Positions 48,980 to 56,171 of a stretch of DNA of 64,000 nucleotides are shown here, piece after piece (the first letter of the stretch is position 1; each line of letters begins with the position of its first letter). Source of the DNA: a virus; the IMG/VR virus record IMGVR_UViG_3300031772_000007, positions 1-64,000 of that record, one strand, 5' to 3'. The notes below the pieces were generated by a model that did no database searches, had not been told where the DNA came from, and was given only the letters and a program-made list of their open reading frames with translations. Both the position numbers and the translations under genes were made by a program.

Positions 48980-49212
48980 AGCTCCAGAGTTACCTCCAGC
49001 ACGTCGTACAACCTGCTCCCGAGTGCCCTGATGGTTTCCAAGTCGCCGTCCACCACGAGAAGCGCCTGCGCTCGTATCGGCTTCCCCGCCAGGACGCGCT
49101 CCGCCTTCATCGCCATGATCGCCTGCGCGCACTGCGTCAGAGATTCCGCAAGGCACTCGCCCGTCTCATCCACCACCGTTGCAACCGGCGTTGCCTTCGC
49201 TCGGAGCTTCAT
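48976..49212 (-). CDS. Small unknown protein (78 aa)
   Basis: 78 residues from ATG 49212 (ATGA overlap with the upstream stop). Helical first half (ESLTQCAQAIMAMKAERV) and strand-helix-strand second half (ALLVVDGDLETIRALGSRLY). No family recognised. Confidence 0.6.
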   Translation of the reverse strand: MKLRAKATPVATVVDETGECLAESLTQCAQAIMAMKAERVLAGKPIRAQALLVVDGDLETIRALGSRLYDVLEVTLEL

Positions 49213-49706
49213 AGGTGCCTCGGCTTCGGCGGTCGGGGCTCCCTCCCCTGAAGACGGTCCACCGATTCCCGAGAGGCCAACTCCATGCGCTTCGCCTCGT
49301 AGGCGTCGGCCAGCACCTTGCGACAGACCGGGTCCGCTACCCTGTAGACGTGCTCCCCCGCGGGGAACAGCTTGCCGAAGCGCCAAAGCTGCCCGTACTC
49401 CTCCACGAAGCCCGACCCGGCGAAGCGCTTCGTCTGCTCGAAGATGCCGAGCTGTAGGAGAGTCCGCTGGATGCGCCATCGGGCGGATCTGCCCTCCCGC
49501 GCCCCCGTCACCGGGATGAAGAACTCGTCAGGCTCCACCTTCTCGTCCACGAGGTTCACCGTCAGCTTGTCCAGCGCCTCCCCCGCGTCGGTGGTGACGT
49601 AGAGCGCCCCGTTCCCGTTGCTGTAACGCCCCCCGTGAAGAACACAGGGATCCTCATCGAGATAGAAGCGGAACCCGTCCGCCGCCTTGAAGGGGTCCAC
49701 CCTCAC
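49209..49706 (-). CDS. Protein with DUF4313-like beta segment and RLxG-type end (165 aa)
   Basis: 165 codons from GTG 49706 (GTGA overlap with the methyltransferase stop). Residues 28-62 (GNGALYVTTDAGEALDKLTV and on) resemble a small beta domain found in phage and plasmid proteins. An EEYGQLWRFGKLF segment near residue 107 recalls the YxxLWR module, and the C-terminal helix ends ESVDRLQGREP. It therefore combines features of several neighbours. Function unknown. Confidence 0.6.
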   Translation of the reverse strand: MRVDPFKAADGFRFYLDEDPCVLHGGRYSNGNGALYVTTDAGEALDKLTVNLVDEKVEPDEFFIPVTGAREGRSARWRIQRTLLQLGIFEQTKRFAGSGFVEEYGQLWRFGKLFPAGEHVYRVADPVCRKVLADAYEAKRMELASRESVDRLQGREPRPPKPRHL

Positions 49707-50302
49707 CGCCCGCCCCCGTACCAGATAACGAGGACGCTCGGGAAGCTGGCGGAGTCCCGCTTCACTCCCTCGGGGTTCCCGGGGCACCCGAAGGTGATGC
49801 GCCCTGGGAGGAACCGCGTCGTCACCGAATTCCACGGCTTGTCCCGCGAGTGCTCGATGTGCTCCTGCCACCACTTCCTGTCCGTCCAGCTCGGGAGCAA
49901 CGCGACCACCAGACAGCAGTGCGCCACAATCTCCTTCCGCGCCTTCTCCAGCCACGCCCCGATGTTGGAATAGGGCGGATTGAGGAACACCCGCGCACCC
50001 CTCCACGACTGGCGGAGCCCGTTCTTCTTCTTGGTGAAGTACCGGCGGCACTTCGCGCTCTCCCTGGAAGCGCACGGGTCCAGGGTGAAGTGGAACTCCG
50101 CGTCGAGCTTCTTGTAGAACTCCGTCGGCGTGAACTGATCGTCGAGCGACTTGGTAGGCGGAGCGTTCCGGCAGGCGTCCTCCGGCAGCCACCCCATCTG
50201 CCCCGTCTCCGGGTCAACCGTCAAAGCCAAGCTGACGCGCCGCTTCGAGCGCAACCGCTTCTTCAACGTCCGCCGCTTCGTAACAGGCATAGAATTTCCC
50301 AT
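49703..50302 (-). CDS. dam: Phage DNA N6-adenine methyltransferase
   Basis: 199 residues from ATG 50302, which has GAGGAAA upstream. Basic N-terminus, then TPTEFYKKLDAEFHFTLDPC (59-77), where the TLDPC strand is the typical start of the SAM domain in phage Dam-type enzymes, and catalytic NPPY at 108-111. The family methylates adenine, often at GATC; the site here is unknown. It adds a second kind of modification to DNA that may also carry a hypermodified thymine, probably for protection from restriction. Confidence 0.85.
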   Translation of the reverse strand: MGNSMPVTKRRTLKKRLRSKRRVSLALTVDPETGQMGWLPEDACRNAPPTKSLDDQFTPTEFYKKLDAEFHFTLDPCASRESAKCRRYFTKKKNGLRQSWRGARVFLNPPYSNIGAWLEKARKEIVAHCCLVVALLPSWTDRKWWQEHIEHSRDKPWNSVTTRFLPGRITFGCPGNPEGVKRDSASFPSVLVIWYGGGR

Positions 50303-50432
50303 CGCGTTTCCTCGCCGCGCAGATAGCTGCCCCGCCCCGCCGCCGGGCAAGAGCGCCCAGCGCCAGGGCCAACGTCTCCTCGTCGATGTCGTACATGATG
50401 GAGGCTTCCAAGAGGGTGAGCAGCTTCTTCAC
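50214..50432 (-). CDS. Small helical protein (72 aa)
   Basis: 72 codons from GTG 50432 (ATG at 50396 possible). The segment DEETLALALGALARRRGGA resembles one in the 81-residue product of 46407..46652; both follow a radical SAM gene in the operon. It overlaps the start of the methyltransferase by 89 bases. Function unknown; it may serve the radical SAM enzyme. Confidence 0.5.
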   Translation of the reverse strand: MKKLLTLLEASIMYDIDEETLALALGALARRRGGAAICAARKRDGKFYACYEAADVEEAVALEAARQLGFDG

Positions 50433-50457
50433 CTGGAAACCTTGCCCGGACGCAGGC

Positions 50458-51897
50458 TCATTTTCCCTTCGGCAGCTCCGCGCCACCCGGAAGGGCTCCG
50501 GCCATCTGCCGCCCGAACTCCTCCAACCCACTCGCCGCAACCCCGAACTTCTCTAGCTCCGTGCGGGTTTCGTACAGTCCCCGCTTGTAGTCGAAGAAGT
50601 AGACGAGGTCGTTGTTGGAGTCCACCGCCGCCGGAACGAGAACCCGGTCGAAGAAGTTGTAGACCCCCATCGCGCTCTTGGTCGGGATGTTCCACGCCCC
50701 GCGCACCCGGTCGAAGACCGACTCCTGCCGGAGCTTCCGCATCAGGCGGTCCTTCCCGCGCACCCCGTCGTCCTGCAACGGGTCCAACGTCACCCGCGCG
50801 TCACCGCTAATGTCCGCGAAGCGCACGCTGCCCCGTCGGAAGGCGATTCGGATGGCCTCGGTGAATGTACCCCGCGTCACCTGCCCGCCCTCCAAGTCCT
50901 CCGGGGAAAGCCCACAGCAAGTGGAGGCGTTGGTCAGCTCCTTGTAGTCAGGGTCCGAGCAAGCGAACCGCACCCCGCGCTTCTCGCACTCCTCCCACAT
51001 CCCGTAGACGTAAGGCTTCTTCCAGTGCCGCGACAGGCGAGGCTGCCCGCGAGCGTGCCGAGACATCGCCTTGTAGATGGCCGTGAAGTCGAAGTCCGCC
51101 GCCTTGCCCATCCGGTCGAAGTACCGCCTGGAGAACTCGAAGTCCGGGAAGGGGATGCACAGAAACTCGGTGGACAGCGCCTTCGCTCCGGCGTCCGCCG
51201 CCGCCGTCAACAGCTCCCGCCAGGTTCCGGTCGAGATGCCGGGGCAGAAGGGGCGGAAGCGCAGAATCGTCCTGATTCCCCGCTTCGACAGCGCCTCCAC
51301 CGTTTTGATGCGGTCCTGCGGGCTCGGGGCGCTGACCTCGATCTTCCGCGCGATCTCCGGGTCGTAGGTGATGATGCTCGACTGGAAGCCCCATCTGCCC
51401 GCGTTCGCCGCGAACACCTCCAGAAGCTCCTCGTCCTGCCAGAACGCGCCCTTCGAGCTGAAAAGCACGGGCCATTTGATGTCGGTGAGGAAGCGGAGAA
51501 CTTCCAGCGTCTTCTCTCGGTACTTCCCGAGCGCGTAGTGATCGAAGGCGTCCGCCAGCCCGCCCCAGTGGAGGATGAGATGCTGGTCAACAAACGCCTG
51601 CCGGTGCGCCTTCTGGTCCTTCGACAAGTCCTCGGGCGCTCCCTGGAACAACCGCCTGAACCGGGGGATGTTGATGAACGACAGGTCCGGCAGCCCGCCG
51701 TAGTCCTGATCGTCCTCGCCGTGCGGAACGCGCGAGCTGTCCTTGATGGGTCCGGCAAAGCAGTAGAGGCACCCGTAGCTGCACCGGCTGATGGCGTCGA
51801 ACGTGAAGGGCAGCCCGCACTCGTAATACTCGCTGGAGAGGCGCGGGGAGTTGTAGCAATCAGCCACCGAGCACCACCCGCGCGAGCGCGCTGCCAT
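50458..51897 (-). CDS. Radical SAM enzyme of the hypermodification cluster
   Basis: 479 residues from the start at 51897 (AAGGAG ten bases upstream; a GTG at 51867 is possible). The cluster site is C39, C43, C46 in SRCSYGCLYCFAG. The core (VLFSSKGAFW, SSIITYDPEIARKIEV, LRFRPFCPGIS) resembles spore photoproduct lyase-type enzymes, which act on thymine in DNA. In phage M6 a radical SAM enzyme rearranges an amino-acid-modified thymine. Its place after the kinase, transferase and PLP genes suggests a similar step here; substrate and product are inferred. Confidence 0.85.
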   Translation of the reverse strand: MAARSRGWCSVADCYNSPRLSSEYYECGLPFTFDAISRCSYGCLYCFAGPIKDSSRVPHGEDDQDYGGLPDLSFINIPRFRRLFQGAPEDLSKDQKAHRQAFVDQHLILHWGGLADAFDHYALGKYREKTLEVLRFLTDIKWPVLFSSKGAFWQDEELLEVFAANAGRWGFQSSIITYDPEIARKIEVSAPSPQDRIKTVEALSKRGIRTILRFRPFCPGISTGTWRELLTAAADAGAKALSTEFLCIPFPDFEFSRRYFDRMGKAADFDFTAIYKAMSRHARGQPRLSRHWKKPYVYGMWEECEKRGVRFACSDPDYKELTNASTCCGLSPEDLEGGQVTRGTFTEAIRIAFRRGSVRFADISGDARVTLDPLQDDGVRGKDRLMRKLRQESVFDRVRGAWNIPTKSAMGVYNFFDRVLVPAAVDSNNDLVYFFDYKRGLYETRTELEKFGVAASGLEEFGRQMAGALPGGAELPKGK

Positions 51898-52507
51898 CCA
51901 AGGTGGGCTCCTTCGCCGCCGCGTTGTCCAGCCGGTACTTCCCCAGCACCTCCAGCGCCGCCGTCGCCGTCGGGAAGACGACCGGAACGTTCAGCGGATC
52001 CGGGGCTGCCTCGGGCTCCGCTGGCGACAACCCCGCGCCCACCGCCTCCTCGACCCGCCCGAGCGATGTCTTGAGCACTTCGATCTCATCCGCAGAGAAG
52101 CCCGTCACCCCCTGGAACCACTTGCCGTCGTCCCCGTTCTCCGCCAGCCACGAGCTGACGTAGGAGGACAGAGCTTGCTGGTCCCAATCCGCGCTGATCT
52201 GATTCAGCGCGAGGACGAGAGCCCTCGCCTTCTGGTCGTCGGGGAGGTCCACGACAACAACCTCCGCCTTGGGCAGCCCAGCTTCCTTCATCACGTCGTA
52301 ACGGTGGTGCCCGTTGATGATCTCGTAGCGGTCCGGCGCTCCCGGGGATTCCCGAACGATGATGGGCTGCACCACCCCCAGCTCCTCCATCGAGGTACGC
52401 AGGTGCGCCCGCATCGCATCGCCCATGACCCTCGGGTTGCCGAACTTGAACGGGTCCAGGCTCGACACCGGGACCGTCTTCAACGCCTTCAGCCGTGACT
52501 GAATCAT
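51860..52507 (-). CDS. ParB-like domain protein, second copy
   Basis: 215 residues from ATG 52507 (ATGA overlap). The N-terminal ParB/sulfiredoxin-type domain has VVQPIIVRESPG and YEIINGHHRYDVMKEAG, with the GHHRY nucleotide-binding motif. Closely related to the gene upstream over the first ~140 residues, with a diverged C-terminus. ParB-like proteins were noted beside phage base-modification genes in published comparative work (Iyer et al., 2013). They may bind or hydrolyse nucleotides; a role in the pathway is not proven. Confidence 0.85.
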   Translation of the reverse strand: MIQSRLKALKTVPVSSLDPFKFGNPRVMGDAMRAHLRTSMEELGVVQPIIVRESPGAPDRYEIINGHHRYDVMKEAGLPKAEVVVVDLPDDQKARALVLALNQISADWDQQALSSYVSSWLAENGDDGKWFQGVTGFSADEIEVLKTSLGRVEEAVGAGLSPAEPEAAPDPLNVPVVFPTATAALEVLGKYRLDNAAAKEPTLDGSALARVVLGG

Positions 52508-53196
52508 TGCCCCTCCAGGAACTTCGCCAGAGCCCCGCCGTCGATGGCGTCCGCCCTCAGAGTCCCGAAGCGGGTGCCCAGCCTGAACTTCCCCAGCACC
52601 GCGTCCGCCTCCTCCCGGGTGGCGAACTGCGCCTTCAACACCTTCGGCTGGTTCGCGGCGACAGCCTCCTCCGCCATCTTCGCCACGAGATCGCTCGGGT
52701 CCTTCTCCGGTGCCTCCGAGAGCTGTTGATTCGTGGCGTCGATGGTCCCCGCCGACAGCACCTCGATCTCGTCCCCCGAGAAGCCTGTTACCCCCTTGAA
52801 CCACTCCCCGCCCGCCGTGTTGTCGTTGAGCCACGCCGAGACGTAGTTCGACAGCGCGCTGTAATCCCACTCCGCGCCGATCTGGTTCAGGGCCAGCACG
52901 AGCGCCCGTGCCTTCCGGTCGTCCGGCAGGTCCACCACCACCGCCTCGATCTCCGTCGCCCCCGAGTCCTTCAGCACCCCGTAGCGATGGTGCCCGTTCA
53001 GAATCTCGTAGCGCCCCTTCGTCCGGGGGCTCGGTCGGACGACGATGGGCTCCACCACCCCCATCTCGGTGAGAGACTGCTTCAGCGTCTCCGTCATCCG
53101 GTCCGTCATCTTGCGCGGGTTCCCGAACGCGAACGGGTCCACCGCGCCGATGGCGATGCGCTTCAACGCCTTCAGCTTCGACTCGATGTTGCTCAT
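52504..53196 (-). CDS. ParB-like domain protein, first copy
   Basis: 230 residues. ParB-like domain with VVEPIVVRPSPR and YEILNGHHRYGVLKDSG (residues 63-79), followed by helices containing ARALVLALNQIGAEWDYSAL. It is a tandem paralogue of 51860..52507. It overlaps the kinase stop by four bases, so the two are probably translated together. No partition partner (ParA) is present, which argues against a plasmid-type partition role. Confidence 0.87.
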   Translation of the reverse strand: MSNIESKLKALKRIAIGAVDPFAFGNPRKMTDRMTETLKQSLTEMGVVEPIVVRPSPRTKGRYEILNGHHRYGVLKDSGATEIEAVVVDLPDDRKARALVLALNQIGAEWDYSALSNYVSAWLNDNTAGGEWFKGVTGFSGDEIEVLSAGTIDATNQQLSEAPEKDPSDLVAKMAEEAVAANQPKVLKAQFATREEADAVLGKFRLGTRFGTLRADAIDGGALAKFLEGQ

Positions 53197-53735
53197 GTCC
53201 CCTCCTGCCTCAGAAACTCCCTGAGCGACCGCTCCAGAACCTCGGGCACTCGCCGGGCATCCAGCTCGACCCTATCCCCTTCCGGGAAGGTTTCCCAGAA
53301 ACGGCGAGACTTCGTCTCCCGCCCCTTCACCCACGAGGCGTTCTGCTTGCTCCCACGGGTGTCCCTGCGCGCCTGCGCCTCCTCCGGTGGGAGCGTCAAC
53401 AGCGCGCACACCAGCCGGATGTTCGGGGCGTAGGGCAGCGAACGGAAGAAGCTCACCGGGAGCGCGTTGCTGAACCTGTCCCCGTCGAACAGCGTCAGCT
53501 CCGCGCGCATCGCCAGGTGCGTCGTCCAGAAGTTCAGCGCCTCCGCCGCCCCGTTGTAGGGCACGGTGTCCGCCCCATCGAACGGCCCGCCCGCGTAGTG
53601 CCCCGCGGCAACGATGCGCTGCCCGATGGTCCACTTCGGCTTCGGGTTGAGGCGACTGAGCGGTTCGAGGAGCCTCCGCGCCAGCGTCGTCTTGCCCACC
53701 CCCGGCGTCCCCACCAACCAAAGTACGGTCTTCAC
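53193..53735 (-). CDS. P-loop kinase, predicted 5-hydroxymethyl-dU DNA kinase
   Basis: 180 residues. Walker A is GTPGVGKT (9-16). The GGPFDGADTVPYNG segment near residue 50 and the following helices resemble phage P-loop kinases that phosphorylate 5-hydroxymethyluracil in DNA, the activating step in thymidine hypermodification. It lies between the transferase-like gene and the ParB pair, overlapping each by four bases. P-loop kinases are varied, so the substrate is inferred mainly from context. Confidence 0.7.
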   Translation of the reverse strand: MKTVLWLVGTPGVGKTTLARRLLEPLSRLNPKPKWTIGQRIVAAGHYAGGPFDGADTVPYNGAAEALNFWTTHLAMRAELTLFDGDRFSNALPVSFFRSLPYAPNIRLVCALLTLPPEEAQARRDTRGSKQNASWVKGRETKSRRFWETFPEGDRVELDARRVPEVLERSLREFLRQEGT

Positions 53736-54862
53736 TTCTGCGCCCTCCTCACCTCATCGTTGAAGTCGTTGGCAAAGCAGCCCCACTCCTTGTCCATCAT
53801 GATCACCTGTCCGGTCAGCCGGTAGTGGTTCATCTTGCGAGGACAGAGCCCCGGGTCCTTGGGGTTGTCCTCCAGCCGCAGGTGCTCCGGCAGGCATTCC
53901 TTCCGCGCGTCCCAGAACAGATGCAACCGTTCCCCCCATGCCTCCTCGGTCTTCTTCAGCCGGAGGTAGAGCATGTCGTTGTAGACGTTCGGGTAGCGTC
54001 GGTTGACCCGGTGCCAGCCCTTGTACGTACAGAGGGTGCTCTCCATCGTGAAGTAGCCCACGTCCCGGTAGAAGCTCTCCCCCGCCGCGCGGACCTTCAT
54101 CTCCTCCAACAGCTCCGCCGCCTCCTTCTCCAGCCAGCGCAGGACCGCGGGGCTGTAGGTGCCGTCAAAGCTCGTATTGTCGTCGTGCCAGTCCAGGTCG
54201 TCCCGGCCCAACACCTTGCAGAGCCCATTCCGGTGACTCTTGCTGCCCTGCATGTCGTCGAGAAAGAGCTGATCGCAGTCGATCCTCACCCCGTTGATGC
54301 GTAGGTACTCCGCGTAGCTGAACGAACTCAACCGCCCGAAGTAGACGAAGAAGGTGTTGATCGCCTGCCAGAGCTGTCGGAAGTTGGTGCGCTCGTCCGC
54401 CGGGGTCAGCCGATTGAAGAACTCCTCTTGCGAGCGCCCGCCCAACAGCGTGACGTAGTTCTGAACGCAGGTGAGGAACTTGGTCTTAAAGTACCGCCGG
54501 TCGGTGTCGAACTCCAACCGCGTGTAGTTCTCCGCGAACCACCGCTTCATCCGGTCGAAGTCCACCCCCACGAGAGGGAATTCCCGGAAGATGAGCCAGC
54601 TCGTCGGCGGGTGCTGCGTGTTCCCGTTGATGAAGGCGAACCACAGCCGTTGCTCCGTGCTCCACCCCAGCCGGTCTGCCAGGTAGGGAAGAACGTAATA
54701 CACCCCCCCTGGATGAGAACGGTAGCGAAGGTGAAACTCCCAGAACCGAAGGAAGACCTCCCGGCGGTAGCGGGACTCACGGAAGTCCGTGCCCACGCGG
54801 AGCGCCGTCTCCTCTGTCTGCCTGTGGAGGGCGCAGTAGCGCCCCGGTTCCGCCGTCTTCAT
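53732..54862 (-). CDS. Amino-acid:DNA transferase-like protein (hypermodification)
   Basis: 376 residues, all-helical in appearance. The GSKSHRNGLC motif at 206-215, the WFAFINGNTQ segment near residue 75 and a Trp/Tyr-rich centre match what I recall of the amino-acid:DNA transferase family, which replaces the activated group on 5-hydroxymethyluracil with an amino acid such as glycine or serine. Directly coupled to the kinase (four-base overlap) and to the PLP enzyme. The family assignment is from memory of its pattern, not from a search. Confidence 0.6.
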   Translation of the reverse strand: MKTAEPGRYCALHRQTEETALRVGTDFRESRYRREVFLRFWEFHLRYRSHPGGVYYVLPYLADRLGWSTEQRLWFAFINGNTQHPPTSWLIFREFPLVGVDFDRMKRWFAENYTRLEFDTDRRYFKTKFLTCVQNYVTLLGGRSQEEFFNRLTPADERTNFRQLWQAINTFFVYFGRLSSFSYAEYLRINGVRIDCDQLFLDDMQGSKSHRNGLCKVLGRDDLDWHDDNTSFDGTYSPAVLRWLEKEAAELLEEMKVRAAGESFYRDVGYFTMESTLCTYKGWHRVNRRYPNVYNDMLYLRLKKTEEAWGERLHLFWDARKECLPEHLRLEDNPKDPGLCPRKMNHYRLTGQVIMMDKEWGCFANDFNDEVRRAQK

Positions 54863-55902
54863 GGTTCCCCCAAGGCTCCTCGCATCGCGGCGAGCGTCGG
54901 GCGCGACCCGACAATCCAGAACAGCGCCTTCCCGCTCCCCCAGAAGTGGACGAACTCCTTGGCGTGCTTCCGCAGGTACGTCATCACCTTGCCCTCGTAG
55001 GTGGGGTGGAAGTCGATGCCGCCGTAGGTGAAGGGCATCTCGTCCTGATAGCTGGCGAAGTGCGTCGCATGCAAGTCGTAGTGAACCAGCCGGTAGGGAG
55101 CGCGCTTCGTCGGTTGGAAGCTCGCCGCCTGATCCGGGTCGTTCTTGTAGTCCCGGTTGAACAACGCCCGAATCTGGATGCCCGAGAACTGCTCGATGGC
55201 GCGAAGCCGGTCCTCAATCCAGACCAGCTTCGTCGGCCCTACTCCAAACAGGACGACCTCCCGAAGCCGCGGGGGCAGCCTGCGCGCGATGCCGTACAGC
55301 ACCGAGACACAGCTATTGCAGCTCCCCGCGGGCATGTAGATGGCCTCCACGTCATCCGGGATGTTGAGAACCTGCTCGCTTCCGAGTCGGTGGAAGGCGT
55401 CAATCTCCGCAGGGTCGTCGTCCACCGTGATGCCGTACTTCAAGACGTAGTGCCCGGGGTGCTCCTTAGCCAGCTCCGCCACCGCCCGTTGCAGCGCCGG
55501 ATTGTAGGCCACCGGGTTGTACCTAAAGCGGGCTCCGAGCGCCCGAGCGATGGCGACGTTCTCATGCTTCCCCGCCGCCTTTTCCGTCGTCGCACCGATG
55601 ACCAACAGCGTCTCCAACCCAAAGTGCCGAGCAACCGCGGTGCCCATGCAGAGTTGCGGGCTCTTGACGCTCGCCCCGGAGAGCAACCCCTTCGCCCCCG
55701 CCGCCGCTGCCCGGCTCACAAGCCAGATGCACTGGCGGAGCTTCGCCCCGTTGATGCCTCCGTACCCGAGAGGCGCGAAGCGGTCCTCCCGCTTGAACCG
55801 GATCGCCCCCATTTCCTCCACCGGGGTCCGGGTAAGCAGGTGCTTCTCCCACCGCGACTGCTCCCGGTCCAAGCTCAACGTGTCGAAGACGGACCCTCTC
55901 AC
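54859..55902 (-). CDS. PLP-dependent enzyme of the ACC deaminase / tryptophan synthase beta type
   Basis: 347 codons from GTG 55902, which overlaps the upstream stop by four bases. The likely PLP-binding lysine is K54 in YGGINGAKLRQC. LSGASVKSPQLCMGTAVARH and later MPAGSCNSCVSVLYGIA match the phosphate- and substrate-binding loops of fold type II enzymes. PLP enzymes act after the amino-acid transferase in known thymidine hypermodification pathways (decarboxylation). The same may hold here; a metabolic role is the alternative. Confidence 0.8.
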   Translation of the reverse strand: MRGSVFDTLSLDREQSRWEKHLLTRTPVEEMGAIRFKREDRFAPLGYGGINGAKLRQCIWLVSRAAAAGAKGLLSGASVKSPQLCMGTAVARHFGLETLLVIGATTEKAAGKHENVAIARALGARFRYNPVAYNPALQRAVAELAKEHPGHYVLKYGITVDDDPAEIDAFHRLGSEQVLNIPDDVEAIYMPAGSCNSCVSVLYGIARRLPPRLREVVLFGVGPTKLVWIEDRLRAIEQFSGIQIRALFNRDYKNDPDQAASFQPTKRAPYRLVHYDLHATHFASYQDEMPFTYGGIDFHPTYEGKVMTYLRKHAKEFVHFWGSGKALFWIVGSRPTLAAMRGALGEP

Positions 55903-56171
55903 TTTCGCAGCTCCGCGTCGCGCACTCCACGAACCCCCAAGGACAGCAACGCCCTCCACACCTTCATCCTGCCCCACCGCTCCTCGTTGGTGATGGCGTA
56001 CCAGGCACCCCCACGGGGACCGAGGGGCTTGTAGGTGATCGCCCCGATGGAGAGCCCCTTCTTGATCATCGTGTACGAGAGACAGGGAACGTCATACCAC
56101 TCCTGCGCGGGGCGGTAGTTCCCCACCCCGAACTGCTTCAGAATGGCGTCGAAGTCGGGCTCGTACTCCAT
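55899..56171 (-). CDS. Small unknown protein in the hypermodification cluster (90 aa)
   Basis: 90 residues; start overlaps the gp46-like stop by one base and its stop overlaps the PLP gene by four. Aromatic-rich (YRPAQEWYDVPCLSYTMI, then AWYAITNEERWGRM) and basic at the end. No family recognised. Coupling on both sides suggests it belongs functionally to this operon. Confidence 0.6.
   Translation of the reverse strand: MEYEPDFDAILKQFGVGNYRPAQEWYDVPCLSYTMIKKGLSIGAITYKPLGPRGGAWYAITNEERWGRMKVWRALLSLGVRGVRDAELRK

Noticed and set aside
51860-53196. ParB-like genes as a plasmid-type partition system
   Set aside because: There is no ParA gene or iterated centromere-like repeat nearby, and the genes are embedded in the modification operon.
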